Positions 39,637 through 48,333 are shown, numbered from the stretch's first letter. The stretch: 64,000 nt of DNA from Flavobacterium psychrophilum (GCA_945890865.1 CAMDDB010000004.1:137224-201223), one strand, 5' to 3'. Program-made: numbers and translations. Notes: a model not told the origin generated them from the sequence alone.

Positions 39637-40374
39637 ATGGAAAAAGACAACCAAATATTCGGGATTAGAGCAATTATTGAAGCAATTAACGCTAAAAAGG
39701 AAATTGATAAAGTTTTCGTTCAAAAAGAAGCACAAGGCGACTTGATGCACGATTTGATGAAAACGATGAAAAGAAACAACATCAACTTCTCGTATGTTCC
39801 GGTTGAAAAACTAAACCGATTAACACCCAATAATCACCAAGGCGCGGTGGCAACCATTGCTCCTATTTCTTTTGTTTCCTTAGAAACTTTAGTAGAAAGC
39901 GTTATTGAAACTGGTAAAAAACCTTTATTCCTAATTTTAGACCAATTATCTGATGCGCGTAACTTTGGCGCCATCATTAGAACTGCAGAATGTACGGGCG
40001 TTGACGGAATCATTATCCAAAAACAAGGTTCGGCTCCAGTGAATGGCGATACGGTTAAAACATCGGCTGGCGCGGTGTTCAATGTGCCTATTTGCAAAGT
40101 AGACCACATCAAAGATGCCATTTTTTACTTACAAGGATCTGGAATTAAAACAGTGGCGGCTACTGAAAAAACGGAACATCATATCTACGACATTAACCTC
40201 AACGAAGGTGTTGCCATTATTTTGGGTAGCGAAGACAGAGGTGTAAACCCTTCGGTATTGAAAATTGTAGATGAAAAAGCAAAATTACCCATGTTTGGTT
40301 CTATCGAATCGTTAAATGTTTCTGTTGCTTGTGGGGCATTTTTGTATGAAGCTTTGAGACAGAGACTAAATTAG
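39637..40374 (+). CDS. rlmB: 23S rRNA (guanosine-2'-O-)-methyltransferase RlmB / SpoU family
   Basis: Methylates a conserved guanosine in the large-subunit rRNA (G2251 in E. coli). The protein has 245 residues. It has an N-terminal substrate-binding domain (I-F-G-I-R-A-I-I-E-A-I) and a SPOUT knot domain with the three SpoU motifs: L-D-Q-L-S-D-A-R-N-F-G-A-I-I-R-T-A, I-I-L-G-S-E-D-R-G-V, and L-P-M-F-G-S-I-E-S-L-N-V-S-V-A. ATG at 39637 is used because the longer frame starts inside the terminator hairpin. Another SpoU-type rRNA methyltransferase activity is possible. Confidence 0.92.
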   Translation: MEKDNQIFGIRAIIEAINAKKEIDKVFVQKEAQGDLMHDLMKTMKRNNINFSYVPVEKLNRLTPNNHQGAVATIAPISFVSLETLVESVIETGKKPLFLILDQLSDARNFGAIIRTAECTGVDGIIIQKQGSAPVNGDTVKTSAGAVFNVPICKVDHIKDAIFYLQGSGIKTVAATEKTEHHIYDINLNEGVAIILGSEDRGVNPSVLKIVDEKAKLPMFGSIESLNVSVACGAFLYEALRQRLN

Positions 40375-40383
40375 TCGATTTTT

Positions 40384-40403
40384 CAATGTGCCAATGTGCC
40401 AAT
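40384..40403. repeat. Short tandem repeat in the convergent rlmB-rhomboid gap
   Basis: An 8-bp unit CAATGTGC occurs twice in full and once in part at 40384-40403. A near-complement (A-T-T-G-C-C-A-C-A-T-T, about 40444-40454) lies further on, so the gap can form an imperfect hairpin. It may serve as a weak bidirectional terminator. Confidence 0.55.
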
Positions 40404-40457
40404 AGTTTTTTGAGTAAATTCATTTCAATTGGCTAATTGACGTATTGCCACATTAAC

Positions 40458-41210
40458 TCATTTTTTACCTCCCAAAAACTCATACACCACTTTTACAGAA
40501 GAATTGAAGTACTCTTTAATAACTTCTTCGGGTTTTGGCGGCGGATTAAAGTTTCCTTTTTCATCAAAATTTTTCATAAATGGGTCGTGCTCCGGATTAA
40601 AATCGGGTTGTTGCCATTCATAAAAAATTGTATTTCCAAACTGTGGGGTTTTCAAAAGTAAGGCTAATGCCAATCCTACTACAAATCCTGCCAAATGACC
40701 TTCCCAGGAAATCCCTTCTTTTACATTCGGAAACATATACCAAACACTTCCGCCGTATAAAATTACGATGGTAAATGATAAAGCGACCAATCGGTAATAT
40801 TTGGTAAAAATGCCTTTGAAAAAAATAAAACTCACCAAAGTATAGATCAATCCGCTGGCGCCAATATGATAACTTGGTCTACCTAATAACCACGTTCCCA
40901 ATCCTGAGAAGAGAATCCCTAAAAACAAGACCACAAAAGATTGTTCTTTGTAGAAATATCTTAAAATAGGCAATAAAACCAACAACGCAATAGAATTATT
41001 GGCCAAATGCTCCATATCGCCATGCAAAAAAGGGCTGAATAGAATTCCTTTTAACCCGAAAACTTCTCTTGGAAACACTCCAAAATGGGACAAACTATAA
41101 TGAAAATGCAATTCATACCAAAAAACCAACCATAAAGTAAATACAAAAAACAGCGGCAATAAAATGACCGCTTTCGTAAACTGAAAAGGATTGTCGTGCT
41201 GTTTTTCCAT
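40458..41210 (-). CDS. Rhomboid family intramembrane serine protease
   Basis: Inner-membrane protease of 250 residues with at least six hydrophobic segments. The catalytic Ser lies in H-I-G-A-S-G-L-I-Y and the catalytic His in W-E-G-H-L-A-G-F. The conserved loop H-G-D-M-E-H-L-A-N-N-S is also present. The soluble C-terminal tail (about 55 residues, Pro-rich) is cytoplasmic or periplasmic with no known domain. Upstream, TATCTTTG (41231-41224) fits a -7 box 14 bp before the ATG. The gene is divergent from rarA. Confidence 0.93.
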   Translation of the reverse strand: MEKQHDNPFQFTKAVILLPLFFVFTLWLVFWYELHFHYSLSHFGVFPREVFGLKGILFSPFLHGDMEHLANNSIALLVLLPILRYFYKEQSFVVLFLGILFSGLGTWLLGRPSYHIGASGLIYTLVSFIFFKGIFTKYYRLVALSFTIVILYGGSVWYMFPNVKEGISWEGHLAGFVVGLALALLLKTPQFGNTIFYEWQQPDFNPEHDPFMKNFDEKGNFNPPPKPEEVIKEYFNSSVKVVYEFLGGKK

Positions 41211-41282
41211 ATTTTTAAGTACCCAAAGATAAAGCCAAAAATAATGTTATGCACATTTGTCATAAAATTGTAATTTTACATC

Positions 41283-42560
41283 ATGAACCAACCTTTAGCC
41301 GAACGCATTCGCCCACAAAACTTATCGGATTACATCAGCCAATTACACCTCGTTGGACCTGAAGGATCCTTAACGCACCAAATTGCCAAAGGATTAATTC
41401 CGAGTTTAATTTTATGGGGACCTCCTGGTACCGGAAAAACAACTTTAGCGCAAATTATGGCGCAAGAAAGCAAACGACCGTTTTACCAATTGAGTGCGAT
41501 ACATTCGGGTGTAAAAGACATTCGTGAGGTAATTGAAAAAGCGAAACAAAGCAGTGGTTTATTTACCGCAAAAAATCCAATATTATTTATTGATGAAATT
41601 CATCGTTTTTCCAAATCGCAACAGGATTCTTTATTAGCAGCGGTGGAAAAAGGTTGGATAACATTAATTGGCGCAACAACAGAAAATCCAAGTTTTGAAG
41701 TGATCCCCGCTTTGTTGTCAAGATGTCAGGTTTATGTATTGAATGCTTTTACTAAAGATGATTTAGAAGCGTTGTTACATCGTGCGATAAAAACCGATAG
41801 TCAACTTCAAAATAAAGATATCCAATTAAAAGAAACAGAAGCCTTGTTGCGCCTATCGGGGGGCGACGGTAGAAAATTATTGAATATTTTCGAATTGGTT
41901 GTTAATGCCGCAGAAAACGATACCGTTGAAATTACCAATGAAAAGGTCATGCAATTGGTGCAAAAGAATACGGTGTTATATGATAAAACTGGTGAACAAC
42001 ATTATGATATTGTTTCGGCTTTTATTAAATCAATACGCGGTAGCGATCCGAATGGAGCGGTGTATTGGCTCGCCCGAATGATAGAAGGGGGTGAAGATGT
42101 AAAATTTATTGCGCGAAGACTACTCATTTTAGCCAGTGAAGACATTGGAAATGCTAATCCTACGGCATTTATTATGGCAAACAATGCGTTTCAAGCGGTG
42201 GCAACTATTGGTTATCCAGAAAGCCGCATTATTTTGAGTCAATGTGCCATTTATTTGGCCACTTCAGCAAAAAGCAATGCCAGTTATATGGCTATTGGAA
42301 AAGCGCAACAATTGGTAAAACAAACTGGCGATTTATCGGTTCCTATTCATCTGCGAAATGCACCAACCAAATTAATGGCAGATTTGGGCTATGGAGAAGA
42401 ATACAAATATTCACATGATTTTCCGAATAACTTTGCGGAACAAGAATTTTTACCTGACGAAATCTCTGCAACTAAATTCTATAATCCTGGAGAAAACGCT
42501 AGAGAAAAAGAAATACGCCTGTACCTAAAGAATCGCTGGAAAGACAAGTATGGGTATTAA
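41283..42560 (+). CDS. rarA: Replication-associated recombination protein A (MgsA/RarA AAA ATPase)
   Basis: Clamp-loader-like AAA+ ATPase acting at stalled replication forks, 425 residues. Walker A G-P-P-G-T-G-K-T-T is at residues 46-54, Walker B I-L-F-I-D-E-I-H-R-F at about 100-109, and sensor 1 G-A-T-T-E-N-P-S-F-E follows. The C-terminal part contains K-S-I-R-G-S-D-P-N-G-A-V-Y-W-L-A-R-M and the tetramerisation region. It is a stand-alone gene, convergent with the unknown exported protein gene. Confidence 0.97.
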   Translation: MNQPLAERIRPQNLSDYISQLHLVGPEGSLTHQIAKGLIPSLILWGPPGTGKTTLAQIMAQESKRPFYQLSAIHSGVKDIREVIEKAKQSSGLFTAKNPILFIDEIHRFSKSQQDSLLAAVEKGWITLIGATTENPSFEVIPALLSRCQVYVLNAFTKDDLEALLHRAIKTDSQLQNKDIQLKETEALLRLSGGDGRKLLNIFELVVNAAENDTVEITNEKVMQLVQKNTVLYDKTGEQHYDIVSAFIKSIRGSDPNGAVYWLARMIEGGEDVKFIARRLLILASEDIGNANPTAFIMANNAFQAVATIGYPESRIILSQCAIYLATSAKSNASYMAIGKAQQLVKQTGDLSVPIHLRNAPTKLMADLGYGEEYKYSHDFPNNFAEQEFLPDEISATKFYNPGENAREKEIRLYLKNRWKDKYGY

Positions 42561-42574
42561 TTGGGTATTCAAGA

Positions 42575-43312
42575 TTAGAATTTAACCGCCACTTTCTCTG
42601 AAATCAATTGGTCGTTTTGATAATATTCAAAATACCACGTATTTTCTTTTTTCATTAGAATCCCAGTAATTAATCCTTTTTCAGCGATATACACCTCTTT
42701 CACAGACGTATTATAGAGTAACATTATTTTTTTTGGCTCCTCATCTACTACTTTGAAGCCGTTAGCTGTTGGAATTGCAAAAAGCTGCTTTTTATATGCA
42801 TTTTTGGTGCTTTCTTCTTTAACAGGATCGGGAACTACATCTAATTTTGATGGTGATTCAACTGCGACAAAAATTTCACTTTGCTGTTTTTTTTCTCTTT
42901 TAAAAAATAATTTCCCTTTCATACCCATTAATGCCATTCTAAACGATTCATTATAGGCTTTTAGATAATCTTTTTCTCTACTGGATCCTATAGCACTAGT
43001 ATAAATAACAGTATTAGCACAGTCGATCAGTTCAAAATTAATCTTTGTAATAAAAATATTTTTTTGCTTTAATGCATTTACATAAAAAGCTAAACAACGG
43101 TTATTTGCCAACTCGGGAGGAAAATTATCCGTATCAAAATATACAATAAAACCTTCGCTTTCAAAAAAAGCCTTCGTCATTAAACTGGTGTCGTAGTCAT
43201 TACCTGTATTAAAAAAACTGAATTTTTTGGGTACAATTGCATATTTATAATGTTCTTGTGCAGCAACAAATGAGTAACACAGCATAAACAGTAACACTAT
43301 TACTTTTTTCAT
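42575..43312 (-). CDS. Exported protein of unknown function
   Basis: Protein of 245 residues; I do not recognise the family. It has a signal peptide (M-K-K-V-I-V-L-L-F to F-V-A-A-Q) followed by Y-A-I-V-P-K-K-F-S-F-F and a probable alpha/beta domain up to about residue 135. A Lys-rich linker (about 136-170) precedes a C-terminal beta-rich part with repeated short strands. There is no lipobox, so it is likely periplasmic. It is the last gene of a tight five-gene minus-strand run; the gap to the nucleotidase gene is 2 bp. Confidence 0.8.
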   Translation of the reverse strand: MKKVIVLLFMLCYSFVAAQEHYKYAIVPKKFSFFNTGNDYDTSLMTKAFFESEGFIVYFDTDNFPPELANNRCLAFYVNALKQKNIFITKINFELIDCANTVIYTSAIGSSREKDYLKAYNESFRMALMGMKGKLFFKREKKQQSEIFVAVESPSKLDVVPDPVKEESTKNAYKKQLFAIPTANGFKVVDEEPKKIMLLYNTSVKEVYIAEKGLITGILMKKENTWYFEYYQNDQLISEKVAVKF

Positions 43313-43314
43313 AA

Positions 43315-44007
43315 TTACAATATTTTTTTTAAGGCTAACAAATGATTTACTTGTAGCACTTGGGTTTCTACTTTTATATTTTGCTCGTTAAAAAAAATAG
43401 CATCGATTCCGGCATCGAGAGCTCCTAGTATATCCGCTTCATAGCTATCACCTATCATGACACTTTCTTCTTTTAAAGCATCCGCCAAAGATAAGGCAAA
43501 ATCAAAAATACTGCGATGTGGTTTTTTTTCGCCAGCCATTTCAGAATTTGTAATTGTAGTAAAATAAGATTCGAGCCGAGCGTTTTTTATTTTTTTTTGT
43601 TGAACAGTGGCAAATCCATTAGTAATAATATGCAAAGTGTATTTTGGCTTCAAATAGTCAAGCAATTCGATGGCTCCTTCAAATAAGTGATTATAATCCG
43701 GTAAATATTTGATATAATCCTCCGAAATTTTGTCAATCATTGCATCAGAAACATCAAACTTCAAGGCATCAAAAACATCCTTTAAACGATAATATCTTAA
43801 ATCTTCGTGTGAAATTTGATTGACTTGATACAATTTCCAATAATGCTGATTTCTTGGAATATAATGGCTTAAAAAATCGAATAAAGAAATGGTAAAACCT
43901 TGCTGCTTAAAAATCGTTTCAAAAGCATAAGCCGAATTTTTATCAAAATCCCAAAGGGTATGATCTAAATCAAAAAAAAGATGCTTTTTATGTTTAAAAT
44001 TTTTCAA
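43315..44007 (-). CDS. YjjG-type HAD nucleotidase
   Basis: HAD-superfamily hydrolase of 230 residues, related to YjjG, which removes non-canonical pyrimidine nucleoside monophosphates. Motif I is F-F-D-L-D-H-T-L-W-D-F-D, motif II is I-I-T-N-G-F, motif III is the Lys in G-E-K-K-P-H, and motif IV is M-I-G-D-S-Y-E-A-D-I-L-G-A. An alpha-helical cap lies between motifs I and II. It lies 7 bp after the DUF3299-like gene. A metabolic link to the ABC genes is not evident. Confidence 0.9.
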   Translation of the reverse strand: MKNFKHKKHLFFDLDHTLWDFDKNSAYAFETIFKQQGFTISLFDFLSHYIPRNQHYWKLYQVNQISHEDLRYYRLKDVFDALKFDVSDAMIDKISEDYIKYLPDYNHLFEGAIELLDYLKPKYTLHIITNGFATVQQKKIKNARLESYFTTITNSEMAGEKKPHRSIFDFALSLADALKEESVMIGDSYEADILGALDAGIDAIFFNEQNIKVETQVLQVNHLLALKKIL

Positions 44008-44014
44008 AAGGTCT

Positions 44015-44500
44015 TTATTTTTTCGAAACTATTTCGGCATTTTCAATGTTATAGATCCAATTGTCTACATCGGTTTCATTCACTTTAAATGTTCCTTTAA
44101 TGGTCAAATAAGTGTCGGTTTTAAGTTTGGGCAAACCGCCTTTAAATTTTAAACCCGTAATGGTTTCGGGGCCCGATTTTCCACAAAAAAAACAAGAAGC
44201 AAAAACATTTTTACTCAATGCATAATTTTTAGAATCAATAGGAACTATAAAACCCGTTAAGTAAACCGTTTTATTGTGATACGATTTCAATTTTAAATTG
44301 ACTTGTGGAAATTCTACCTCTCCATAAGTCGCGTGTTTTTTTCGAATATATTTGATATCGCCTAATAATTTCCAGGTCAGCGTGTCATTAGTAACAGTTG
44401 TGCTTTTTGCCTGTATAGGGTTTGAATTAGTGTTTTTTTCAAAACTCAATAATGAAATAAAAACGCATAAAGCGACCACAATTTTAATAGAATTACGCAT
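44015..44500 (-). CDS. DUF3299-like periplasmic protein
   Basis: Exported protein of 161 residues with an N-terminal hydrophobic signal (K-I-V-V-A-L-C-V-F-I-S-L-L). The body has T-G-F-I-V-P-I-D followed by A-S-C-F-F-C-G-K-S-G-P-E, an arrangement like DUF3299 proteins, where a small beta-barrel holds conserved Cys and Pro residues. The Cys-x-x-Cys could bind metal or act in redox chemistry, but this is inference. It overlaps the His-rich permease gene by 8 bp, so it is translated with it. Confidence 0.65.
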   Translation of the reverse strand: MRNSIKIVVALCVFISLLSFEKNTNSNPIQAKSTTVTNDTLTWKLLGDIKYIRKKHATYGEVEFPQVNLKLKSYHNKTVYLTGFIVPIDSKNYALSKNVFASCFFCGKSGPETITGLKFKGGLPKLKTDTYLTIKGTFKVNETDVDNWIYNIENAEIVSKK

Positions 44501-45746
44501 TAGCTAATGTTTTTGAAATGTTTAAATTATACGCTTTTATTGCAGGAATTAAAGCGGCAATGCATCCTACTAAAAGAGTTACTACTAATAATACCCCTTC
44601 TTTTTGCCATAAAAAAGTATAGGGATCAAAACTCATTTTAAAATCTGCTTCTGAAGCATTCGAAAGCATGTTTAACGCAATCCTTCCAAGAATAGACCCA
44701 AAAATAAATCCAACAACGCAAAGCAATAAGCTTTCCATCATTACAATTTTCAACAACTGAAATCTTCTGGCACCATTAACACGAAGCAGCGCAAATTCGG
44801 ATTCACGTTCTTTTAAGGTGGTATAGAGGGCAATAAAAATTGAAATTCCAGAAATCATCATGATTCCATAGGCTAAATATTGCAGCGCCGTTACACCTAT
44901 TCCAAACAAACCAAACAATCGATTGACTTCAAAAGCAGGAGATACGGCTTGCATTTTTGTGTTTTGTGGAATCACGCGTTGCCACGTTAGTTTTGCCATT
45001 TGATTGCGGATTTTCAATAAAACTGCGGTGATTTCCATATTGGGTTCGTCGATTGTCAAATCGGCTTCTACATGTTCGTGTTCTCCTTCGACATGAATAT
45101 GCCCTTCTTCTCCATGGGCTAGATTTTCTTCGTGTTGGTGGTGCATTTGCCAAACTGTTGGGATTGTACAAACAATTAAATTATCTACAACTTTTCCTGT
45201 TTTAGATGCAATTCCAACTACTTTATACGCATAATTATCATGTACTTCCCCTTCTTTTGCATCGCCATGTGAACCAAAAAATTCTTCCCCCACTTGCAGG
45301 TTAAGTTTTTGTGCAATTTCGCTACCCACAACTACTTCAAAATTCTTTTCAAAGAGCACACCATCAATAACTTTTGCATTAAATTTTGCCAAATAATCGG
45401 TAGTCGTGCCTAAAATTTTATAGCCCCGATAATTGTCGCCAAACGCAAGTGGAATTGCTTTTTCAACAAAGGGATGATTCATCCATACTTTTGCCGAATC
45501 ATAGCTAATATTTCCGGGAGGTGTATCCACTTGATATACTGAAGACAAAATTAATTGCAACGGGCTTCCTTGGGCTCCCAATACCAAATCAACATTTTCT
45601 ATATTACTTGAAAACTTTTCTTCAAATTGTTTTTCCACTAAAATGAGTGTAGTAATGATGGCAACGCTCGAGGTTAACAAAATAACACTCAAAACGGTAT
45701 TCAATGGTTTGAACCAGATGTTTTTCCAAGCTAATTTTGTAATCAT
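44493..45746 (-). CDS. FtsX-like ABC permease with His-rich periplasmic segment
   Basis: Inner-membrane permease of the MacB/FtsX type, 417 residues. It has one N-terminal transmembrane helix (about 19-37), a large periplasmic domain (about 38-280) and three C-terminal helices. The C-terminal part has L-K-E-R-E-S-E-F-A-L-L-R-V-N-G-A-R, the usual FtsX coupling region. Within the periplasmic domain, residues 202-225 carry eight histidines among acidic residues (bases 45072-45143), a likely metal-binding loop. It overlaps the ATPase gene by 4 bp (ATGA). Export or import of a metal or metal complex is plausible but not shown. Confidence 0.88.
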   Translation of the reverse strand: MITKLAWKNIWFKPLNTVLSVILLTSSVAIITTLILVEKQFEEKFSSNIENVDLVLGAQGSPLQLILSSVYQVDTPPGNISYDSAKVWMNHPFVEKAIPLAFGDNYRGYKILGTTTDYLAKFNAKVIDGVLFEKNFEVVVGSEIAQKLNLQVGEEFFGSHGDAKEGEVHDNYAYKVVGIASKTGKVVDNLIVCTIPTVWQMHHQHEENLAHGEEGHIHVEGEHEHVEADLTIDEPNMEITAVLLKIRNQMAKLTWQRVIPQNTKMQAVSPAFEVNRLFGLFGIGVTALQYLAYGIMMISGISIFIALYTTLKERESEFALLRVNGARRFQLLKIVMMESLLLCVVGFIFGSILGRIALNMLSNASEADFKMSFDPYTFLWQKEGVLLVVTLLVGCIAALIPAIKAYNLNISKTLANA

Positions 45747-46372
45747 ACCAAAGTAATTTTATTGATGAATTTTTCTTTAATTCGACTATCGTGTGTTACA
45801 ATCAACAAAGCAGCTTTGTATTCTTTAGATAAGGAAGTTAACAACTCCATTACTTTTTCTGCATTTTTATCGTCTAAACTTGAAGTAGGCTCATCGGCCA
45901 ATAATACCTTAGGTTCGTTTATTAACGCACGAGCAATGGAAACACGTTGTTGTTGACCAATACTCAATTGAGAGGGCAATTTTGACGCTTGATTATCAAT
46001 ATCTAATTGTGCTAATAATTTTTTTGCTCGCTTGGTATGTTTTTTACCGGTAGCTAGCCAACTGGCCATTTCTAAATTTTCCAATACAGTCAATGCAGCA
46101 ATGAAGTACGATTTTTGAAAAACCACACCAATATTTTTGCCTCTAAATCGATCGGTTCTTTTTTCAGAAAGCGAAACAATATCTGTTGCAGCAATGTTTA
46201 TTTCGCCTGAAGTTGGCGACAATAAGCCAGCTAAGATATGTAAATAAGTAGTTTTTCCTTTGCCAGAATCGCCCGTAATAAGCAAAGTACTCCCAGCTTC
46301 ACAATACAAATCTGGAAAAATAAATTCTTGCTCTTTATTGTATGAAAATCGTATGTTTTTCGTGCTAATCAT
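45743..46372 (-). CDS. ABC transporter ATP-binding protein (LolD/MacB type)
   Basis: ATPase of 209 residues. Walker A is G-D-S-G-K-G-K-T-T (residues 34-42), the Q-loop is V-V-F-Q-K-S-Y-F, the signature L-S-I-G-Q-Q-Q-R-V-S-I-A-R, and Walker B V-L-L-A-D-E-P-T-S-S-L-D. It pairs with the FtsX-like permease immediately downstream and heads the five-gene operon. The small size is usual for LolD-type ATPases. Confidence 0.93.
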   Translation of the reverse strand: MISTKNIRFSYNKEQEFIFPDLYCEAGSTLLITGDSGKGKTTYLHILAGLLSPTSGEINIAATDIVSLSEKRTDRFRGKNIGVVFQKSYFIAALTVLENLEMASWLATGKKHTKRAKKLLAQLDIDNQASKLPSQLSIGQQQRVSIARALINEPKVLLADEPTSSLDDKNAEKVMELLTSLSKEYKAALLIVTHDSRIKEKFINKITLV

Positions 46373-46444
46373 GATTATTTTAATCCTTAATTTAGTGTTG
46401 CAATATAGTAAATTCGGGAGAAAAATTTCTTAAATATTCTATAA

Positions 46445-46478
46445 TAAAAAACCTTGCGCCTGTTGTCAAGCACAAGGT
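46445..46478 (-). terminator. Terminator of the superoxide dismutase gene
   Basis: A 6-bp stem (ACCTTG at 46451-46456 with CAAGGT at 46473-46478), plus partial pairing inside it, is followed on the minus strand by T residues. It lies 18 bp after the stop codon. Confidence 0.72.
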
Positions 46479-46496
46479 GAATTGGTTATCATAATT

Positions 46497-47495
46497 CTAT
46501 TCCGAATCGTGTGAACATAAACCCACAATAGTATGAAATACATCATGTAAATCATTCAAAGCTTTTATTATTTTATCATCTGTTGCTTTCGATTTAACTA
46601 ATTTATCTAAGGCTTTGCTGTCTTTTGCTAAAGTATTAATTGCAGCAATAATTTCTTTTTTATTGAACGGAGTTGGAATTAGGGTCGTTTTTAATGCCGT
46701 TGCTTTTTCGGCCATTTCAGCACTTCGTTCTTTAATAGGTTGTAAGTTTCCTTCCTCACTTGGATGAAAGGTTTGCGACATTACTTTGTGAAATGCTTTA
46801 ATTTCTGGCCAAATGGCAAACTTATCGGGTTTGGGCAGGGCTGCTTTATAGCGATTACTTACTTCTGTCCAGTTTACAACATTCCACAATGCTGCTAAAT
46901 AATCGACTCTTTTATTTTGATATTTTAAATAATAGGCATGCTCCCAAACATCAATACAAAAAATAGGCGTTCCTCTAACCTCGGCAACATCCATTAAAGG
47001 ATTATCTTGATTGGGTGTTGATGTTACGGTTAATTTACCTTCTTTAGAAACCACTAACCAAGCCCAACCCGATCCAAAACGACTCGCTCCAGCTGCGTTA
47101 AGTTTTTCTTTCAACCCTTCTATGCTTCCAAACGTTTCTAGAATCACTTTTTCTAATTCGGGTGTCATTTTAGTGTTTTTTTCGGGCGTTAGTACCGACC
47201 AAAATAATTCATGATTAAAATGACCACCAGCATTATTTCTAATAGCTGGAGATAAGGATGCCGTTTTTGCAAAAATTTCGTTCAAACTTATTTTTTCAAA
47301 TTCGGTTCCTGCTAAGGCAGCGTTCAAATTTTTCACATAAGCAGCATGGTGCTTACTAAAGTGGATTTCCATGGTTTGCACATCAATATAAGGCTCTAGA
47401 GCATTATAGGCATAGGGTAGTTCTTTTTGGGTAAACTGAGCCGAAGCTGATAGGGATAGTATAAGAGTTACAATACTAATTTTAATATTTTTCAT
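46497..47495 (-). CDS. Exported Fe/Mn superoxide dismutase with extra C-terminal domain
   Basis: Protein of 332 residues against about 200 for usual members. Residues 1-19 form a signal peptide (S-L-S-A-S-A-Q), so the enzyme acts in the periplasm. The SOD core (about 22-225) has the four metal ligands His45, His95, Asp182 and His186, plus the Trp-rich motif G-S-G-W-A-W-L and E-H-A-Y-Y-L-K-Y. Residues 230-332 form an additional all-helical domain rich in His, Met and Cys: His236, Met239, His244, His317, His321, Cys327 and His329. This suggests metal storage or delivery, but I do not recognise the domain with certainty. Fe or Mn preference is not readable. Confidence 0.88.
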   Translation of the reverse strand: MKNIKISIVTLILSLSASAQFTQKELPYAYNALEPYIDVQTMEIHFSKHHAAYVKNLNAALAGTEFEKISLNEIFAKTASLSPAIRNNAGGHFNHELFWSVLTPEKNTKMTPELEKVILETFGSIEGLKEKLNAAGASRFGSGWAWLVVSKEGKLTVTSTPNQDNPLMDVAEVRGTPIFCIDVWEHAYYLKYQNKRVDYLAALWNVVNWTEVSNRYKAALPKPDKFAIWPEIKAFHKVMSQTFHPSEEGNLQPIKERSAEMAEKATALKTTLIPTPFNKKEIIAAINTLAKDSKALDKLVKSKATDDKIIKALNDLHDVFHTIVGLCSHDSE

Positions 47496-47646
47496 AGTAA
47501 TTAATTTTTGCTAAAATTACAGCATCTCAAGAAGATAAAAAATTAAGAAGTCTTAAAATTTGCATAATTATCGGTTCCACTGAATTCTTTTCAGCTTCTA
47601 ACAACTAATGTATAGTTTGCAAAACAAGTTTGGAATTACAAAAAAA

Positions 47647-48333
47647 CTAGTTAAAAATTCCAGCATCTTGAAAACTCAAATAGTCATTTTCGGTAATGAT
47701 AATATGATCCAGCACTTGAATTTCTAAAATTTGACCGGCTTCTTTAATTTTTTTAGTAATTATACGATCGGCATCACTGGCAATTAATTTGCCCGATGGA
47801 TGATTGTGTGCAAGTATTAAAGCTGTAGCATTTTGTTCGAACGCCATTTTGAAAATTAGTCGAATATCTACAACTGTGCCGGTTATTCCTCCTTTTGAGA
47901 GTTGGGTTTTATAGATAATTTTATTGGAATTATTAAGATAAACTACCCAAAATTCTTCGTGTGGTAATTCTCCAATAATAGGCTGCATAATTTCGAAAAC
48001 GGCCTTGCTTGAAGTGATTTTTTTGAGTTGGATGGAATCTTCTGCTCTGCGCCTTCTCCCTAATTCTAATGCTGCTGCAATGGATATGGCTTTGGCTTCT
48101 CCAATTCCTTTGAACTGCATGAGTTGGGAAATTGTCATTTTACCTAATCGATTTAAATTGTGATCCGTGGAAGCTAAAATGCGTTGGCACAATTGCACGG
48201 CGCTTTCATTGCGAGAACCGGAACCAATTAAAATGGCTAATAATTCGGAATCCGATAAAACATCTTTGCCTTTGAGAAGAAATTTTTCTCGGGGACGATC
48301 GTCTTCGGCCCACTGATGGATTGGCGTATACAT
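47647..48333 (-). CDS. radC: RadC family JAB/MPN domain protein
   Basis: Protein of 228 residues. It has an N-terminal helix-hairpin-helix-like region (L-M-Q-F-K-G-I-G-E-A-K-A) and a C-terminal JAMM metalloprotease-type motif H-N-H-P-S-G-K with a downstream Asp (S-D-A-D). RadC is not needed for repair in E. coli; its role is unsettled, with a proposed link to competence. ATG at 48333 (M-Y-T-P-I-H-Q-W) is chosen over an upstream ATG that adds an unrelated Phe/Tyr-rich piece. The 151-bp gap downstream holds no recognisable feature. Confidence 0.93.
   Translation of the reverse strand: MYTPIHQWAEDDRPREKFLLKGKDVLSDSELLAILIGSGSRNESAVQLCQRILASTDHNLNRLGKMTISQLMQFKGIGEAKAISIAAALELGRRRRAEDSIQLKKITSSKAVFEIMQPIIGELPHEEFWVVYLNNSNKIIYKTQLSKGGITGTVVDIRLIFKMAFEQNATALILAHNHPSGKLIASDADRIITKKIKEAGQILEIQVLDHIIITENDYLSFQDAGIFN

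Noticed and set aside
47496..47646. 151-bp gap between radC and the superoxide dismutase gene, checked for RNA genes and promoters
   Set aside because: Only a 5-bp hairpin without a T tract and an incomplete promoter pattern were seen; nothing can be supported.
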